Of a stretch of DNA of 64,000 nt, positions 42,048 through 51,336 are shown piece by piece. Positions within the stretch are counted from its first letter, which is position 1, and every line of letters begins with the position of its first letter. A program made the translations under genes and the position numbers. The notes beneath the pieces were generated by a model. It saw only the letters and a list, made by a program, of their open reading frames with translations. It did not search any database and was not told the origin of the DNA. This stretch comes from Litorimonas sp039975855 (GTDB lineage: Bacteria; Pseudomonadota; Alphaproteobacteria; Caulobacterales; Maricaulaceae): the NCBI GenBank assembly GCA_039975855.1, contig JBDWGH010000003.1, positions 1-64,000 on the forward strand, given 5' to 3'.

Positions 42048-43667
42048 TTAGTTGTGGCCTTGGCAATTTGTGTGGTGATGCGATGCGCCTTTGATCTTGC
42101 GACCCTTGGAATCATACATAGCTTTGCCATCACCATAGCAATACTCACCGCCAGTTACGACTGTATCTGGGACGCTGTGTCCGCCTTCATAGGCTGACAG
42201 ACAGGTGCCTTCAGACATATAGCTGCCAGACGGGCAGGTTACAGTTGGCGCTGGCGCGGGCGTGTAAATTGGCGCTGGTGCCGGCGTATAGATTGGCGCA
42301 GCTTCGACGATTCGGGCCGGCGCTTCACATGTGCCATTGCCTAAATCAGTTGTCCCAGAAGGACACGCTTGGTTCACAACAATGGGTGCGGAGCCTACTA
42401 CTGTGCGTGGCGGTTCCTGGCATGTGCCGTTCCCAAGATCGGTTGTGCCTGATGGGCAAGATTGTGGAATGACGATTGGGGCTGCGCCGACAACCGTGCG
42501 AGCTGGCTCTTGGCAGGTTCCGTTACCGAGATCCGTTGTGCCTGATGGGCAAGACTGCGGAATAACGATTGGGGCTGCGCCGACAACTGTGCGGGCAGGT
42601 TCCTGACATGTGCCATTCCCGAGATCTGTTGTCCCTGATGGGCAAGACTGCGGAATGACGATTGGGGCTGCGCCGACAACTGTGCGGGCAGGCTCTTGGC
42701 AGGTGCCGTTCCCGAGATCAGTTGTACCAGATGGGCAAGACTGCGGGATAACGATTGGAGCTGCGCCGATAACTGTACGCGCAGGCTCTTGGCAGGTGCC
42801 ATTACCCATATCAGTTGTGCCGGATGGGCACACAGATGGAATTACTGTCGGGGCCGGTTCGTAAACCGTACGCGGCGCGGACATACATGTACCGTCAGCT
42901 TGCTCGGTCGTTCCGGACGGACAGGGTTGAGTCACAACCACTGGCGCTTGCTGAATTATGCGGGGCGGGGCTTGGATTGTCCGCTGACGCACGACGGTTT
43001 GAGAAACACGTGGGCGATAGGTTGTTCGAGACTGAATAGGGCCGGCAACGAAACCGCCAGGAGCATAGGATGTCGGAGCTGGCATAGGTGCAAGCGGGAG
43101 TGGGGCAGGAGCGCCATAACCCACAGGAGCACCATAACCTACTGGTGCGCCGTAACCGGTATTATATCCAATCGGAGCGCCATAAACGCCGCCATAACCA
43201 GGACCGCGAACGGGGCCTGAGCCATATCGAGAATTAGAGCGGCCATTTGCCAATGCATATCCTGCTGCTCCGCCAAGGACTGCGCCAATTGCTGTGCCTT
43301 CTTGACGTTGACCTGACCCTGCGAGGTTCGATCCGATCGCACCGCCAAGGCCGGCGCCGATCGCTGTACCTGCTAGATTTCGGCCGTTGAAACCTGGGTT
43401 AAACTGCCCGGCATACGGATTGCCGTAATAGCTAGACTGTGAATTACCGTATGCTGCACCAGCCAAACCGCCAGCTAACGCTCCGATGGCTGCGCCTTCT
43501 GTGCGGTTGTTTGATCCCGCAAGCTGGCTGCCGATGACGCCGCCTAAGCCAGCGCCGACAGTGCCAGAAAACACGGTATTATTGTCAAACCCAGCGAATT
43601 GCGCTGAAGCTGTTGCTGGCACCAAAGCCATGGCCGCAATCGCGGCGGTCGAAAGAAGGAATTTCAT
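42048..43667 (-). CDS. Glycine-zipper protein with seven 31-residue Cys repeats
   Basis: A 539-residue exported protein. Signal peptide (residues 1-22, cleavage near TASAQ). Two glycine-zipper blocks: about 35-75 (GAGLGGVIGSQLAG, GALAGGLAGAAYG) and about 98-141. A Pro/Gly/Tyr-rich linker runs to 245. Seven repeats follow, with first cysteines at 249, 280, 311, 342, 373, 404 and 435, each with a CPSGTT-x8-C pattern. A variant CPSGSY unit starts at 478, and the C-terminus carries a further Cys/His-rich part ending HHHTNCQGHN. Paired cysteines suggest disulfide-stabilised surface modules. ATG 43667 is chosen over an upstream in-frame ATG. Function unknown. Confidence 0.85.
   Translation of the reverse strand: MKFLLSTAAIAAMALVPATASAQFAGFDNNTVFSGTVGAGLGGVIGSQLAGSNNRTEGAAIGALAGGLAGAAYGNSQSSYYGNPYAGQFNPGFNGRNLAGTAIGAGLGGAIGSNLAGSGQRQEGTAIGAVLGGAAGYALANGRSNSRYGSGPVRGPGYGGVYGAPIGYNTGYGAPVGYGAPVGYGAPAPLPLAPMPAPTSYAPGGFVAGPIQSRTTYRPRVSQTVVRQRTIQAPPRIIQQAPVVVTQPCPSGTTEQADGTCMSAPRTVYEPAPTVIPSVCPSGTTDMGNGTCQEPARTVIGAAPIVIPQSCPSGTTDLGNGTCQEPARTVVGAAPIVIPQSCPSGTTDLGNGTCQEPARTVVGAAPIVIPQSCPSGTTDLGNGTCQEPARTVVGAAPIVIPQSCPSGTTDLGNGTCQEPPRTVVGSAPIVVNQACPSGTTDLGNGTCEAPARIVEAAPIYTPAPAPIYTPAPAPTVTCPSGSYMSEGTCLSAYEGGHSVPDTVVTGGEYCYGDGKAMYDSKGRKIKGASHHHTNCQGHN
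42273..42923 (-). repeat. Tandem 93-bp coding repeat (seven units)
   Basis: Seven in-frame units of exactly 93 bases encode the CPSGTT modules. Units 3 to 6 are nearly identical at the protein level (GGAAPIV-type linker, PQSCPSGTTDLGNGTCQ). Such DNA can expand or contract by slippage or unequal crossover. The unit is part of a protein, so this is not a CRISPR array. Confidence 0.9.
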
Positions 43668-43885
43668 GTCAGGCTCCTCAAATGCCAAAGTTCCGCACGC
43701 CCACAGGTCGTGAAGAATTAAATCTAGAAAGTGCGCTTCCGGATTGTCCCGGGAACACCCACATCATTCGTGTCGTCTGCTTTATGCAGGTCTTATGCCG
43801 AACGTCTTAGCTGACGTAACATAAACGCAGGATGAGCCGAAAAGAGTTCGCCTAATAGGAGAGTAAATACTTGTAACCCAACAAA

Positions 43886-43927
43886 AAACCCGTCTCACCC
43901 TCCGATAAAGAAGAGCGAGACGGGTTT
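43886..43927 (-). terminator. Terminator of the third glycine-zipper gene
   Basis: On the minus strand, stem AAACCCGTCTC/GAGACGGGTTT with a 20-base loop is followed by TTTTTTG. It lies about 95 bases beyond the 44021 stop. A second GC-rich fold (GGCCCGC/GCGGGCC, 43968-44001) sits just after that stop. The rest of 43668-44020 holds no gene. Confidence 0.8.
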
Positions 43928-44020
43928 CATAGGACAGGGCGTAAGCGCCACATCCGGGGGGATGATTGGCCCGCCCCCGACTTTGGGGGAGGGAGCGGGC
44001 CGGTGTTTTAGAGGGCCGAG

Positions 44021-44656
44021 TTATCGGTAGTTACGGTAGCCGTTATTGTAGCTTTTCTTAATCCGCTTCCGTTCCCTTTTCAGGTACTTCAGATGACGGC
44101 CATTTGCTTCGAGCGCTCGGTGCAGACCCGGGCGATACCCACGAGAGTTCCGAAGTTGACGCTTGAGACGATCACCTTCCCGGCGGGTTTGATCTATCTC
44201 TCTATCAATTCGGTAGAGAGGGTCTACCCGTCGGCTGTATCCGCGATCATATCCGTAATTTCGCGTCGTTGTTGTTCGGCGATTATGGCCATTATGACCG
44301 ACGGTCTGATAACCACGTGTGGTCGTCACAGTCCGCGTTGGATATTGGGTCGTCACAACCTGGCGATTATTATAGCGGTTGTCCTTTTCACAATCGCTAG
44401 CGCCGTCACCAATTGCCGCACCGGCGATACCGCCAATAATGGCGCCGAGAACAGCACCTTCTGTACGGTCACCGCGTCCGGCGATTTCTTCGCCGATGGC
44501 TGCGCCAACTGTCCCGCCAATTAGTCCGCCAGCAACGCCATTGGTTGTGTCGTTACATTTTCGGTAATCAGCTGCAGAGGCTGAAAGTGGGGTTGCGAGG
44601 GCTGCCGCAGCCAGAGTGACTGCAGCGAGGGCCGTTTTTGTTTTTAATTTAATCAT
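44021..44656 (-). CDS. Glycine-zipper 2TM protein with basic tail
   Basis: A 211-residue protein. Signal peptide ends near SASA (residue 28). Glycine zippers at about 42-87 (VAGGLIGGTVGAAIGEEIAG and GAVLGAIIGGIAGAAIG). The tail is Arg/Asn/Tyr-rich, with a helical stretch REIDQTRREGDRLKRQLRNSRG. AGGAGTTCGCC precedes ATG. Third glycine-zipper gene of the cluster, all on the minus strand; likely paralogues with divergent tails. Confidence 0.82.
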   Translation of the reverse strand: MIKLKTKTALAAVTLAAAALATPLSASAADYRKCNDTTNGVAGGLIGGTVGAAIGEEIAGRGDRTEGAVLGAIIGGIAGAAIGDGASDCEKDNRYNNRQVVTTQYPTRTVTTTRGYQTVGHNGHNRRTTTTRNYGYDRGYSRRVDPLYRIDREIDQTRREGDRLKRQLRNSRGYRPGLHRALEANGRHLKYLKRERKRIKKSYNNGYRNYR

Positions 44657-44789
44657 GGCGAACTCCTGTTCGAGGCTACGGTGAGAGAGAATGCCCTCGA
44701 CCGATGAACCCTGATTAGGAGGCCGCGTTTGAACCGACCCTGATGCTGAAATTCATAGTTCGTTCAGAATGACCTAAGCTTCTGAAATA

Positions 44790-45881
44790 TCACACATGTT
44801 TCGCCAAAAAAGATTGAACTTCGTCTAAAGCGGCCCCGGCTTCGGCGATGTATTCATCGAAAATCTGCCAAACATGAGGCAATCCACCACCCCACATTTG
44901 AAGCTCAACCGGTGATCCGGCGGCCTGGCCTTTATTTACGAATCGCACTGCGTCGTCCCTCAAGACTTCATCGGAACTGGCTTGGACTAACGTTGGCGGT
45001 AAGTTGGAGAGATCATCATAAACAGGTGATTGGTCTGGATGAGACGGGCTCATACGATAATGATGCTGCATAGCGGGTAGCAGAAATAGCTTTGGCATTT
45101 TCAAAATGGGTTTGAGCATAGGCCGTAACATATGATCCGTATCTAAATTACGGCGCATAGACGGGCTGGATAAAGTCGCATCCGTTGTGGGGGAGAAAGC
45201 GACGACGGCATCGGGTTGACGGTCGGAATGTCCACGAGCCCAATTGGACAGCATCAAAACGAGATTTCCGCCCGCACTATCGCCGGCTAATGCGAGCTTT
45301 TCGATAGGGGCCTCTCCGTCAGGTCCGTTATTCAGAATCCAATTATAGGCTGCTCGCGCATCCTCAATGGTATTGAACCGGGAGTTTTCTGGCATCAGGC
45401 GATAATTGGGTGCGAAGACAGCCATACCTGTGCGGCGGGCCAATTGAACCGTCAGAGGACGATGGCTGATGTCACTGCCCACGGTGAATGCGCCGCCATG
45501 AACGTAAAGCAGGCGTTTATTCGGATCCGAGTTTGGAAGTAGCGTCCAGGCTCCAGAAATTTCTTGGCCATCAACTGTTATTGTGTCCGTACGAAATTCT
45601 ACGTCGTCTGGGAATGTGCGGGCCAATCCGGCTTCGTCAAAACGCTCCCGTTTCGCTTCCCATCCACTATTGGCCATGCCGGATTGGGCGGGAACGACAA
45701 ACATCTCGTGGATGTATGCGTTTAATGCGTCCAGTCCTTCGGAAGGTTCAGCGATCGCGAAGGGTTCTATCGGCGTGTCATATTGTGAAAGATCTTCCCC
45801 CGCCAGCTTACGAGACCGTAGCTTCAGATAGACATAGGGAATGCCAATAACGGCAGCGACAGTTGGGATAAGAAAGAACAT
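44790..45881 (-). CDS. Alpha/beta hydrolase of the hormone-sensitive lipase type
   Basis: A 363-residue esterase. A hydrophobic N-terminus (residues 1-18, FFLIPTVAAVIGIPYVYLKL) may anchor it to the membrane. Oxyanion motif HGGAF at about residues 131-135, nucleophile elbow GDSAGG at about 207-212, then PTLVQASSDEVLRDD and a final histidine in GGLPHVW. These are the marks of a HSL-family carboxylesterase. Substrate unknown. No operon partner within 60 bases. Confidence 0.88.
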   Translation of the reverse strand: MFFLIPTVAAVIGIPYVYLKLRSRKLAGEDLSQYDTPIEPFAIAEPSEGLDALNAYIHEMFVVPAQSGMANSGWEAKRERFDEAGLARTFPDDVEFRTDTITVDGQEISGAWTLLPNSDPNKRLLYVHGGAFTVGSDISHRPLTVQLARRTGMAVFAPNYRLMPENSRFNTIEDARAAYNWILNNGPDGEAPIEKLALAGDSAGGNLVLMLSNWARGHSDRQPDAVVAFSPTTDATLSSPSMRRNLDTDHMLRPMLKPILKMPKLFLLPAMQHHYRMSPSHPDQSPVYDDLSNLPPTLVQASSDEVLRDDAVRFVNKGQAAGSPVELQMWGGGLPHVWQIFDEYIAEAGAALDEVQSFLAKHV

Positions 45882-45947
45882 GGAGTGGAGCTAAACCGTA
45901 GCTAGAGGCGAGTCTAGCAACATAGGTGTATGCCGAGGTGTGACAAT

Positions 45948-46892
45948 TCAATCGAGCTCATCAATTCTCAAAAGACTATCTATTCTGGATTTTCCTTCGG
46001 GACCTAATTCGGCGTAAAACCCTCTCAGGCATTTTGGATGCAAGGGATTCCGATTATTCCAACTCCATCTTTCAAATGTCGCACCAGCACTTGAAATTTT
46101 AGTATCGACGGATTCTAAATTTGTCAGCCAGTCTTTCCCATTGATTGATGTATCAATCGGCAGACGTTTAGATTTTCCATCGGGCCAAGTGACCTCATAA
46201 ATAAGGTTGCCCCCATCATCGGTTTGGTTGCAGCCCAATTCGACAAGCTCGGCATCGACCCATTTTTTCACGGTCATTTTGTTAGAAAAAAGACCTGACT
46301 TGTGGTGCCCTGTTTCACTCATCACTGAATATGAGTGAAGTTCAGCGTAACTAACAGCAATAACAATGACCGAAAGCGGCGCTAGGTATTTGGCAGATTT
46401 TATTAGCGTACCACTAAAGTATGTATCGATGAACTCCGAAGCATTTTTAATTCTATCCTTAGATTCCATGAAGGATGTTTTTTTCTGAAACATCTCAGGC
46501 GTGACCTTCTCAGGTTCAATCTGACTCAGAAATAACGCGCCTTTGACGGGCATTGGCACTAGCTTAGTAATGAGGGCGACAATCCAGCCGGAAAGACCGA
46601 TCCAGACAAATAATCCAATCAGTAGTCCAATGCCAAAGTTCACATCAATCGAGAATCCATCGACAGAGGCGGCAGCTTGAATAGCATTCTGTTCAGTGAG
46701 ATTTTCGGCAATGCCCCAAATCACAGCTCCAACAGCAAAGCCGCCGATCATTACAAACATGAATAAAAGGAAGCCCAGCCAGTTTACAAAAGGCAGTGAG
46801 TGGGCATCAACCAATTCCTCTGAAATACTCTTCGGTAAATCCCAAAGCGTGTCCTCTCCCAGGGCCTCACGTAATCTATTTTTGCGGCCCAC
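45948..46892 (-). CDS. Membrane protein of unknown function
   Basis: A 314-residue protein with three or four hydrophobic segments (about 33-55, 82-105, and one near 170-185) and a C-terminal soluble domain of about 120 residues. The GTG at 46892 overlaps the aroC stop TAG by one base (TAGTG), so it is translated after aroC. An earlier start would lie inside aroC. I do not recognise a family. It may be co-transcribed with aroC by position only. Confidence 0.7.
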   Translation of the reverse strand: MGRKNRLREALGEDTLWDLPKSISEELVDAHSLPFVNWLGFLLFMFVMIGGFAVGAVIWGIAENLTEQNAIQAAASVDGFSIDVNFGIGLLIGLFVWIGLSGWIVALITKLVPMPVKGALFLSQIEPEKVTPEMFQKKTSFMESKDRIKNASEFIDTYFSGTLIKSAKYLAPLSVIVIAVSYAELHSYSVMSETGHHKSGLFSNKMTVKKWVDAELVELGCNQTDDGGNLIYEVTWPDGKSKRLPIDTSINGKDWLTNLESVDTKISSAGATFERWSWNNRNPLHPKCLRGFYAELGPEGKSRIDSLLRIDELD

Positions 46893-47962
46893 TATCCAAC
46901 CTGACCCCGATGTCTCAGCATATGGTCTGCCAGCGTCACCGCCATCATGGCTTCGGCCACGGGTACGCCGCGAATGCCGACGCAAGGGTCGTGGCGACCT
47001 TTGGTGCGCACGTCGATTTCATTGCCTTTGGCATCGATGCTTTTGACTTCTGTAAGCATAGAGGAGGTTGGTTTAATCGCGAGGCGGGCCGTGATGGTGT
47101 CGCCATTCGAAATACCGCCGAGAATGCCGCCGGAATGATTTGAGAGAAATTCTGGCGCGCCGTCTTTTATGCGAATTTCATCTGCGTTCTGAACACCGCT
47201 CCAACGCGCAGCCTCAAAGCCAGCACCGATCTCGACGCCTTTGGCCGCATTTATGCTCATCAGGCCCATAGCGAGGTCGCTGTCGAGTTTGCCATATACA
47301 GGTGCACCCCAACCTGCTGGAACGCCCGTAGCTTCGACATGGAGTACCGCGCCGACCGAATTGCCGTCTTTACGTACAGCGTCGAGATAGGCTTCCCAGT
47401 CTTTGGCAGCTTTAGCATCTGGACACCAAAACGGGTTCTGCCCGACCGTGTCCCAATCCCAATTTGCGGGATCAACATCTTGATCGCCGATAGAGACAAC
47501 ACAGCCGCGAATTTGAATATCATCACCCAGAACTTTACGAGCAATCGCTCCAGCGGCGACGCGGTTCGCGGTTTCGCGGGCACTGCTACGTCCGCCGCCG
47601 CGGTAATCACGGATGCCATATTTGGCGTCATAAGTGAGGTCCGCATGGCCGGGGCGATAGCGGTCTTTGATTTCGGAATAATCGCGGGACCGCTGATCCG
47701 TATTTTCAATGAGCAGGGATATTGGCGTTCCGGTCGTCTGGCCTTCGAAGACGCCAGATAGGATTTTCACGGCGTCCGGTTCTTTGCGCTGGGTAACAAA
47801 GCGAGAGGTGCCGGGTTTGCGTTGATCCAAGAAGGTCTGAATATCAGCTTCGGTCAGCGGAATACGCGGCGGACAGCCGTCAACGACGCAGCCTATCGCT
47901 GGGCCATGGCTTTCGCCCCAAGTTGTGAAGCGGAATAAGTGTCCGAAGCTATTATGTGACAT
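46892..47962 (-). CDS. aroC: Chorismate synthase
   Basis: Converts EPSP to chorismate, using reduced FMN, at the end of the shikimate pathway. The 356-residue protein starts MSHNSFGHLFRFTTWGESHGPAIGCVVDGCPP, with the FMN/EPSP region GGGRSSARETANRVAAGAIA and the C-terminal RHDPCVGIRGVPVAEAMMAVTLADHML. All conserved features are seen. Upstream is the M28 peptidase gene, 45 bases away. Confidence 0.96.
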   Translation of the reverse strand: MSHNSFGHLFRFTTWGESHGPAIGCVVDGCPPRIPLTEADIQTFLDQRKPGTSRFVTQRKEPDAVKILSGVFEGQTTGTPISLLIENTDQRSRDYSEIKDRYRPGHADLTYDAKYGIRDYRGGGRSSARETANRVAAGAIARKVLGDDIQIRGCVVSIGDQDVDPANWDWDTVGQNPFWCPDAKAAKDWEAYLDAVRKDGNSVGAVLHVEATGVPAGWGAPVYGKLDSDLAMGLMSINAAKGVEIGAGFEAARWSGVQNADEIRIKDGAPEFLSNHSGGILGGISNGDTITARLAIKPTSSMLTEVKSIDAKGNEIDVRTKGRHDPCVGIRGVPVAEAMMAVTLADHMLRHRGQVG

Positions 47963-48007
47963 GGCGGGGGCTTTAGCTGGGGCAGGCGGCTTTGGCTATG
48001 GCAGATT

Positions 48008-49684
48008 TCAATAGGTTGGAACGGTCGCCGCGATAGGGTCAAACCTAATCCTTAGAGCAACTGCTAGAGCGAGAGCCATGGAAACGAAAAGGAGAGCCAG
48101 TCGCTGCCGTTTTGTCAATCCAGCATAGAATGGCAAGGCAGCCAGAGTGAGTAGAGCAAGCGGTAAAATGGCGACGCTTGGTAAGTCCGGCCCAACCCCC
48201 ACCATAAGCAAATGATAAAGCCCCAGCATATACCCGACGACCAAAGCGGCTAATCCGGCAGGTGCCCAATGCGTGTTTAATCTGCGGTGAGTCACGAAGC
48301 ATACCGACGTGATCATAATTGAAATAACGACAAAATAACCCGCGGTCGGAGCGAGAGCTTGGCCGGCAATGCCTAACGCGAACAAGGGAAGCGCGGCCCC
48401 TAGCAGACCATTAAAGGTAAGGGCCTTTCGACCAAACATTCCAAAGAAAACTGCCAGTCCGGCAAAGATCGCCATGATCTCTAATTCTGTGATTGCGGCC
48501 AATCTGTCATAATAATCAGCGCCTTTGCCAGCGCCCGATACCCAATTCAGTCCAAAGAGTAAGACGCCCCCAAGACCTAAAAAGCCGATCATCCGCGAAG
48601 CGCCGAGCAAAATATCCTTGCGTGGCTGTCGAGAGTCATATGTCCCCGCGAGGCAAAGGGCGGTGAATACGACCAAGCCCCAGCCTAGTGCAGGAGCGAA
48701 GACAACCGTGAACAGACCGAAGACATCAAAGAAAGTTGCGTCTTTTTTTGGCTCAGGGAATGTGTCCGCAGACAACAGAGCTTTTGTTAAATCCAAGCCT
48801 TGCATCCCCATATGTTGAACGGTTGAGACTTGCAGCGCATCAGCATCAATCGCTGGGGAATGATAATATTCCGCGCGGCCGATATTGGCGATGTTGAAGG
48901 CGACATAGTCCCCTTCTAGCGCAGGTGTCAGATCCGTATCATTCGGCAGAACGTTGTAAATATAAGTGGAGAGTGAAGACGCGCTGGGGTGGCGTACGGC
49001 TTTCGCATATAGCTTGGCCGCGTTTCCATTTTGTGCAGATGTTTGGAACATATTTGCGGTGCCGCCGCCGCCGCGCGCCTCAAAATTTATGATTGCCCCG
49101 ATTTGATCTCTGAATGGGTGCGTTTTGAAGAAGTGTTTGGCGCCGACCAAGCCGACTTCCTCGGCGTCGGTGAATAAGACGATGATGTCACGTTCCGCCA
49201 GTCCGCTTGTATTTAGAGCTCGCATAATTTCAAAAATACTTGCGATACCGATCGTGTCATCGGCGGCCCCTGGAGAGTCCCAAACCGTGTCGTGATGCGC
49301 CATGAGGAGTAGGGCGGGTTTTGTTTGGTCTTTTCCCTTTTTTACACCAATGACATTCACAAATGTTTCCGAGGTCACGTCCGTTCCCCGCCATTGCTTG
49401 AGCCTTTTGAATGGCCATCCTGTCAGTTCGTCCCCACTTGTTGAGACTTCAAATCCAAGTTGGCCCAACCGTTCAGTAAGATAGGTTCGGACCTCTGCAT
49501 TAGCTGGGCTACCTGTTGGGTGAGGTTCGGACGCAATGACCCGAATATCGACCATCGCCCGCTCCGCAGAGAACTGATCTTCCGGCGAATCTAAACCCTT
49601 TGGAGATGGTGGTAGGATAGAAACTACGGCTAAAATTATACCGACAAAAAGCGCAAAGCAAAAAGGGCCCCATTTTCTCAACAT
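48008..49684 (-). CDS. Membrane-anchored M28-family zinc aminopeptidase
   Basis: A 558-residue protein. An N-terminal hydrophobic segment (7-25) anchors it, and the peptidase domain follows. Metal ligands of family M28: H131-D132 in LLMAHHDT, D142/D143 in GAADDTIG, E175-E176 in DAEEVG, further acid in NFEARG and His in YYHSP. The C-terminal third (from about 330) has about six hydrophobic segments, so it is a multi-spanning protein with the active site likely in the periplasm. Substrate not known. Confidence 0.88.
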   Translation of the reverse strand: MLRKWGPFCFALFVGIILAVVSILPPSPKGLDSPEDQFSAERAMVDIRVIASEPHPTGSPANAEVRTYLTERLGQLGFEVSTSGDELTGWPFKRLKQWRGTDVTSETFVNVIGVKKGKDQTKPALLLMAHHDTVWDSPGAADDTIGIASIFEIMRALNTSGLAERDIIVLFTDAEEVGLVGAKHFFKTHPFRDQIGAIINFEARGGGGTANMFQTSAQNGNAAKLYAKAVRHPSASSLSTYIYNVLPNDTDLTPALEGDYVAFNIANIGRAEYYHSPAIDADALQVSTVQHMGMQGLDLTKALLSADTFPEPKKDATFFDVFGLFTVVFAPALGWGLVVFTALCLAGTYDSRQPRKDILLGASRMIGFLGLGGVLLFGLNWVSGAGKGADYYDRLAAITELEIMAIFAGLAVFFGMFGRKALTFNGLLGAALPLFALGIAGQALAPTAGYFVVISIMITSVCFVTHRRLNTHWAPAGLAALVVGYMLGLYHLLMVGVGPDLPSVAILPLALLTLAALPFYAGLTKRQRLALLFVSMALALAVALRIRFDPIAATVPTY

Positions 49685-49719
49685 CGTTCAGTCCTTTTCC
49701 CTTTTCTTGAAAGCGCCTA

Positions 49720-50499
49720 TCAAAAAAGCTGATTAACTTCCAATGTCGCGATATCTGTCTCGTAAAGTTCCATTTGGTCCGGATCGAAAGACTGCATCAA
49801 TCTCTCAAAAGCGAGCGTCGCTTTCCGGTAGCCTTTGCTGCTCGATTTTTCATAGAATCGAGCGGCTTTTATCAGGTCCAGTTCTCGGCCATTTCCATGT
49901 TCATGTGCATGACCCAACAGGTAAAGACTCTTCATATGACCGCGCCGTGCAGAAGGCTCTAATTTCAGAAACGCCTGCTTGTATTCACCTTCCATGTAGA
50001 AGTTACGGCCGGGACGGTAATGCTTATCCGCGCCGTCACTGAGGATACGATAGCCATATCCCATCGAAAACTTGGATAATATCCAGGCTGGCAGCCCTGC
50101 GAGAATAAGAAAGACCACAAGGTTTCCGAATGAAAATCCATTTTTGATGAACAGATTAAATAGTCCGTTTGCGATGACCATACCTGGGATGGCGGCGACG
50201 TAAAACTTACGGAAACGCCGAGAGCGTTCCGCCATGAAAAAAGCCAAAGCAATTAGAAAAAGGGTAATGAAGAATAGCTGCCAACCCTTGGCATTGACCT
50301 CCAAGACATGAGTGCTGAAGGCCTTGAGTATGATCAAGCCGAGGACAAAGGGCGCGATGACCAATACGATATAGATAAACGGATTGCGCAGTGCATACCG
50401 AAAATGAATGCGAATAAACCCGGGAACCCGAATGCCCAAAACCATCGGGATATATTCAAAGGTCGCGGCTTTGACGTTTTGCTTGGTCAAGAACTTCAT
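49720..50499 (-). CDS. Membrane protein with Sel1-like repeat
   Basis: A 259-residue protein. Three or so hydrophobic segments in the first 140 residues, then a soluble C-terminal half with a Sel1-like repeat (RRGHMKSLYLLGHAHEHGNGRELDLIKAARFYEKSSSKGYRKA). Sel1 repeats mediate protein interactions. I chose ATG 50499 (MKFLTKQN); an upstream ATG (50550) is also possible and neither has a clear ribosome site. Confidence 0.7.
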   Translation of the reverse strand: MKFLTKQNVKAATFEYIPMVLGIRVPGFIRIHFRYALRNPFIYIVLVIAPFVLGLIILKAFSTHVLEVNAKGWQLFFITLFLIALAFFMAERSRRFRKFYVAAIPGMVIANGLFNLFIKNGFSFGNLVVFLILAGLPAWILSKFSMGYGYRILSDGADKHYRPGRNFYMEGEYKQAFLKLEPSARRGHMKSLYLLGHAHEHGNGRELDLIKAARFYEKSSSKGYRKATLAFERLMQSFDPDQMELYETDIATLEVNQLF

Positions 50500-50606
50500 C
50501 AAAGACAGAATGCGCGGATTTAGGGGAAGGGCGCAAGAAGGAAATCGCAAGAGATTAAACCGTTGGGCGTCTGAGGTCCGTTAAACGGAGCTCGGAGCTA
50601 CAGGTC

Positions 50607-51239
50607 TTAAGGGGAATTTCCCGAGAGGGCTCTGACTGCATATTCAATCTGCTTTTCCGGCGCGCTCCATGGATAGCCACTTATCGTTATGTGATTTTGG
50701 GCGATGCCGTGGAGTGTGGAGAGGAAAAAGTCGAGCTTGTGTTTAGTTGCTTCACTAGGAATACCGTCGCCGTCTAGGCTCAGAATTGCGTCTAAGAAAA
50801 TGTCGTATTTTGCGATAATGTCAGGGTTGTCGACGAACAAGCTAACATGAGGTTGGGTCACGCCTTCGGCCATGAACACAAGGCGGTAATGCTCCGGCTT
50901 GTCGATCCAGTAGGTGACATATCCCACGCCTAAATTCCGGAGGCGATGATGAGCGTTTTCCGATGATGGTAGAGTTTCCAAAGCCGAGAAAAGATCAGCG
51001 AGAACATCGCTCCAGAGAGACCGTAAGATATCGATTTTACTATCGTAATATCGATAGAGCGACATTGGCGTACAGCCAATTTCTTTAGCGATCTTACGCA
51101 TTGATACCTTTGCATATCCCTCATCTTGAAACAGAGCCTGAGCCGTTTTGGAGATATTCTTTTTCATCCGCGCCTTTTGTGAGGCTGTCATTTCTGGACG
51201 GCCGCGTTTTCGGGGCGTCTTTGTTGGCTCTTTGGGCAT
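50607..51239 (-). CDS. TetR-family repressor
   Basis: A 210-residue TetR protein. N-terminal basic arm, then helix-turn-helix KVSMRKIAKEIGCTPMSLYRYYDSK at about 45-68, and a ligand-binding alpha-helical C-terminus. The divergent DUF1772 gene lies across 97 bases that carry a perfect 26-bp palindrome, the probable binding site. It may control its own gene and the DUF1772 gene. Confidence 0.9.
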   Translation of the reverse strand: MPKEPTKTPRKRGRPEMTASQKARMKKNISKTAQALFQDEGYAKVSMRKIAKEIGCTPMSLYRYYDSKIDILRSLWSDVLADLFSALETLPSSENAHHRLRNLGVGYVTYWIDKPEHYRLVFMAEGVTQPHVSLFVDNPDIIAKYDIFLDAILSLDGDGIPSEATKHKLDFFLSTLHGIAQNHITISGYPWSAPEKQIEYAVRALSGNSP

Positions 51240-51257
51240 TGGTTTGACTCTTTCTTA

Positions 51258-51283
51258 AATAAAATATACGCGTATATTTTATT
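51258..51283. promoter_or_regulatory. Probable TetR operator, perfect 26-bp palindrome
   Basis: AATAAAATATACG is followed directly by its exact reverse complement. The centre ACGCGT is flanked by AT-rich arms. It lies 19 bases upstream of the TetR start and 53 before the DUF1772 start, the right place to block both. Confidence 0.75.
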
Positions 51284-51336
51284 ATGTCAAATTCTATACT
51301 CAGATACGGTGTTCCGGTGATCTCGGAGATTCAAAA

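Noticed and set aside
42273..42923. Regular repeats resembling a CRISPR array
   Set aside because: The 93-base units are coding, in frame and continuous, without unique spacers, and no cas gene is present.
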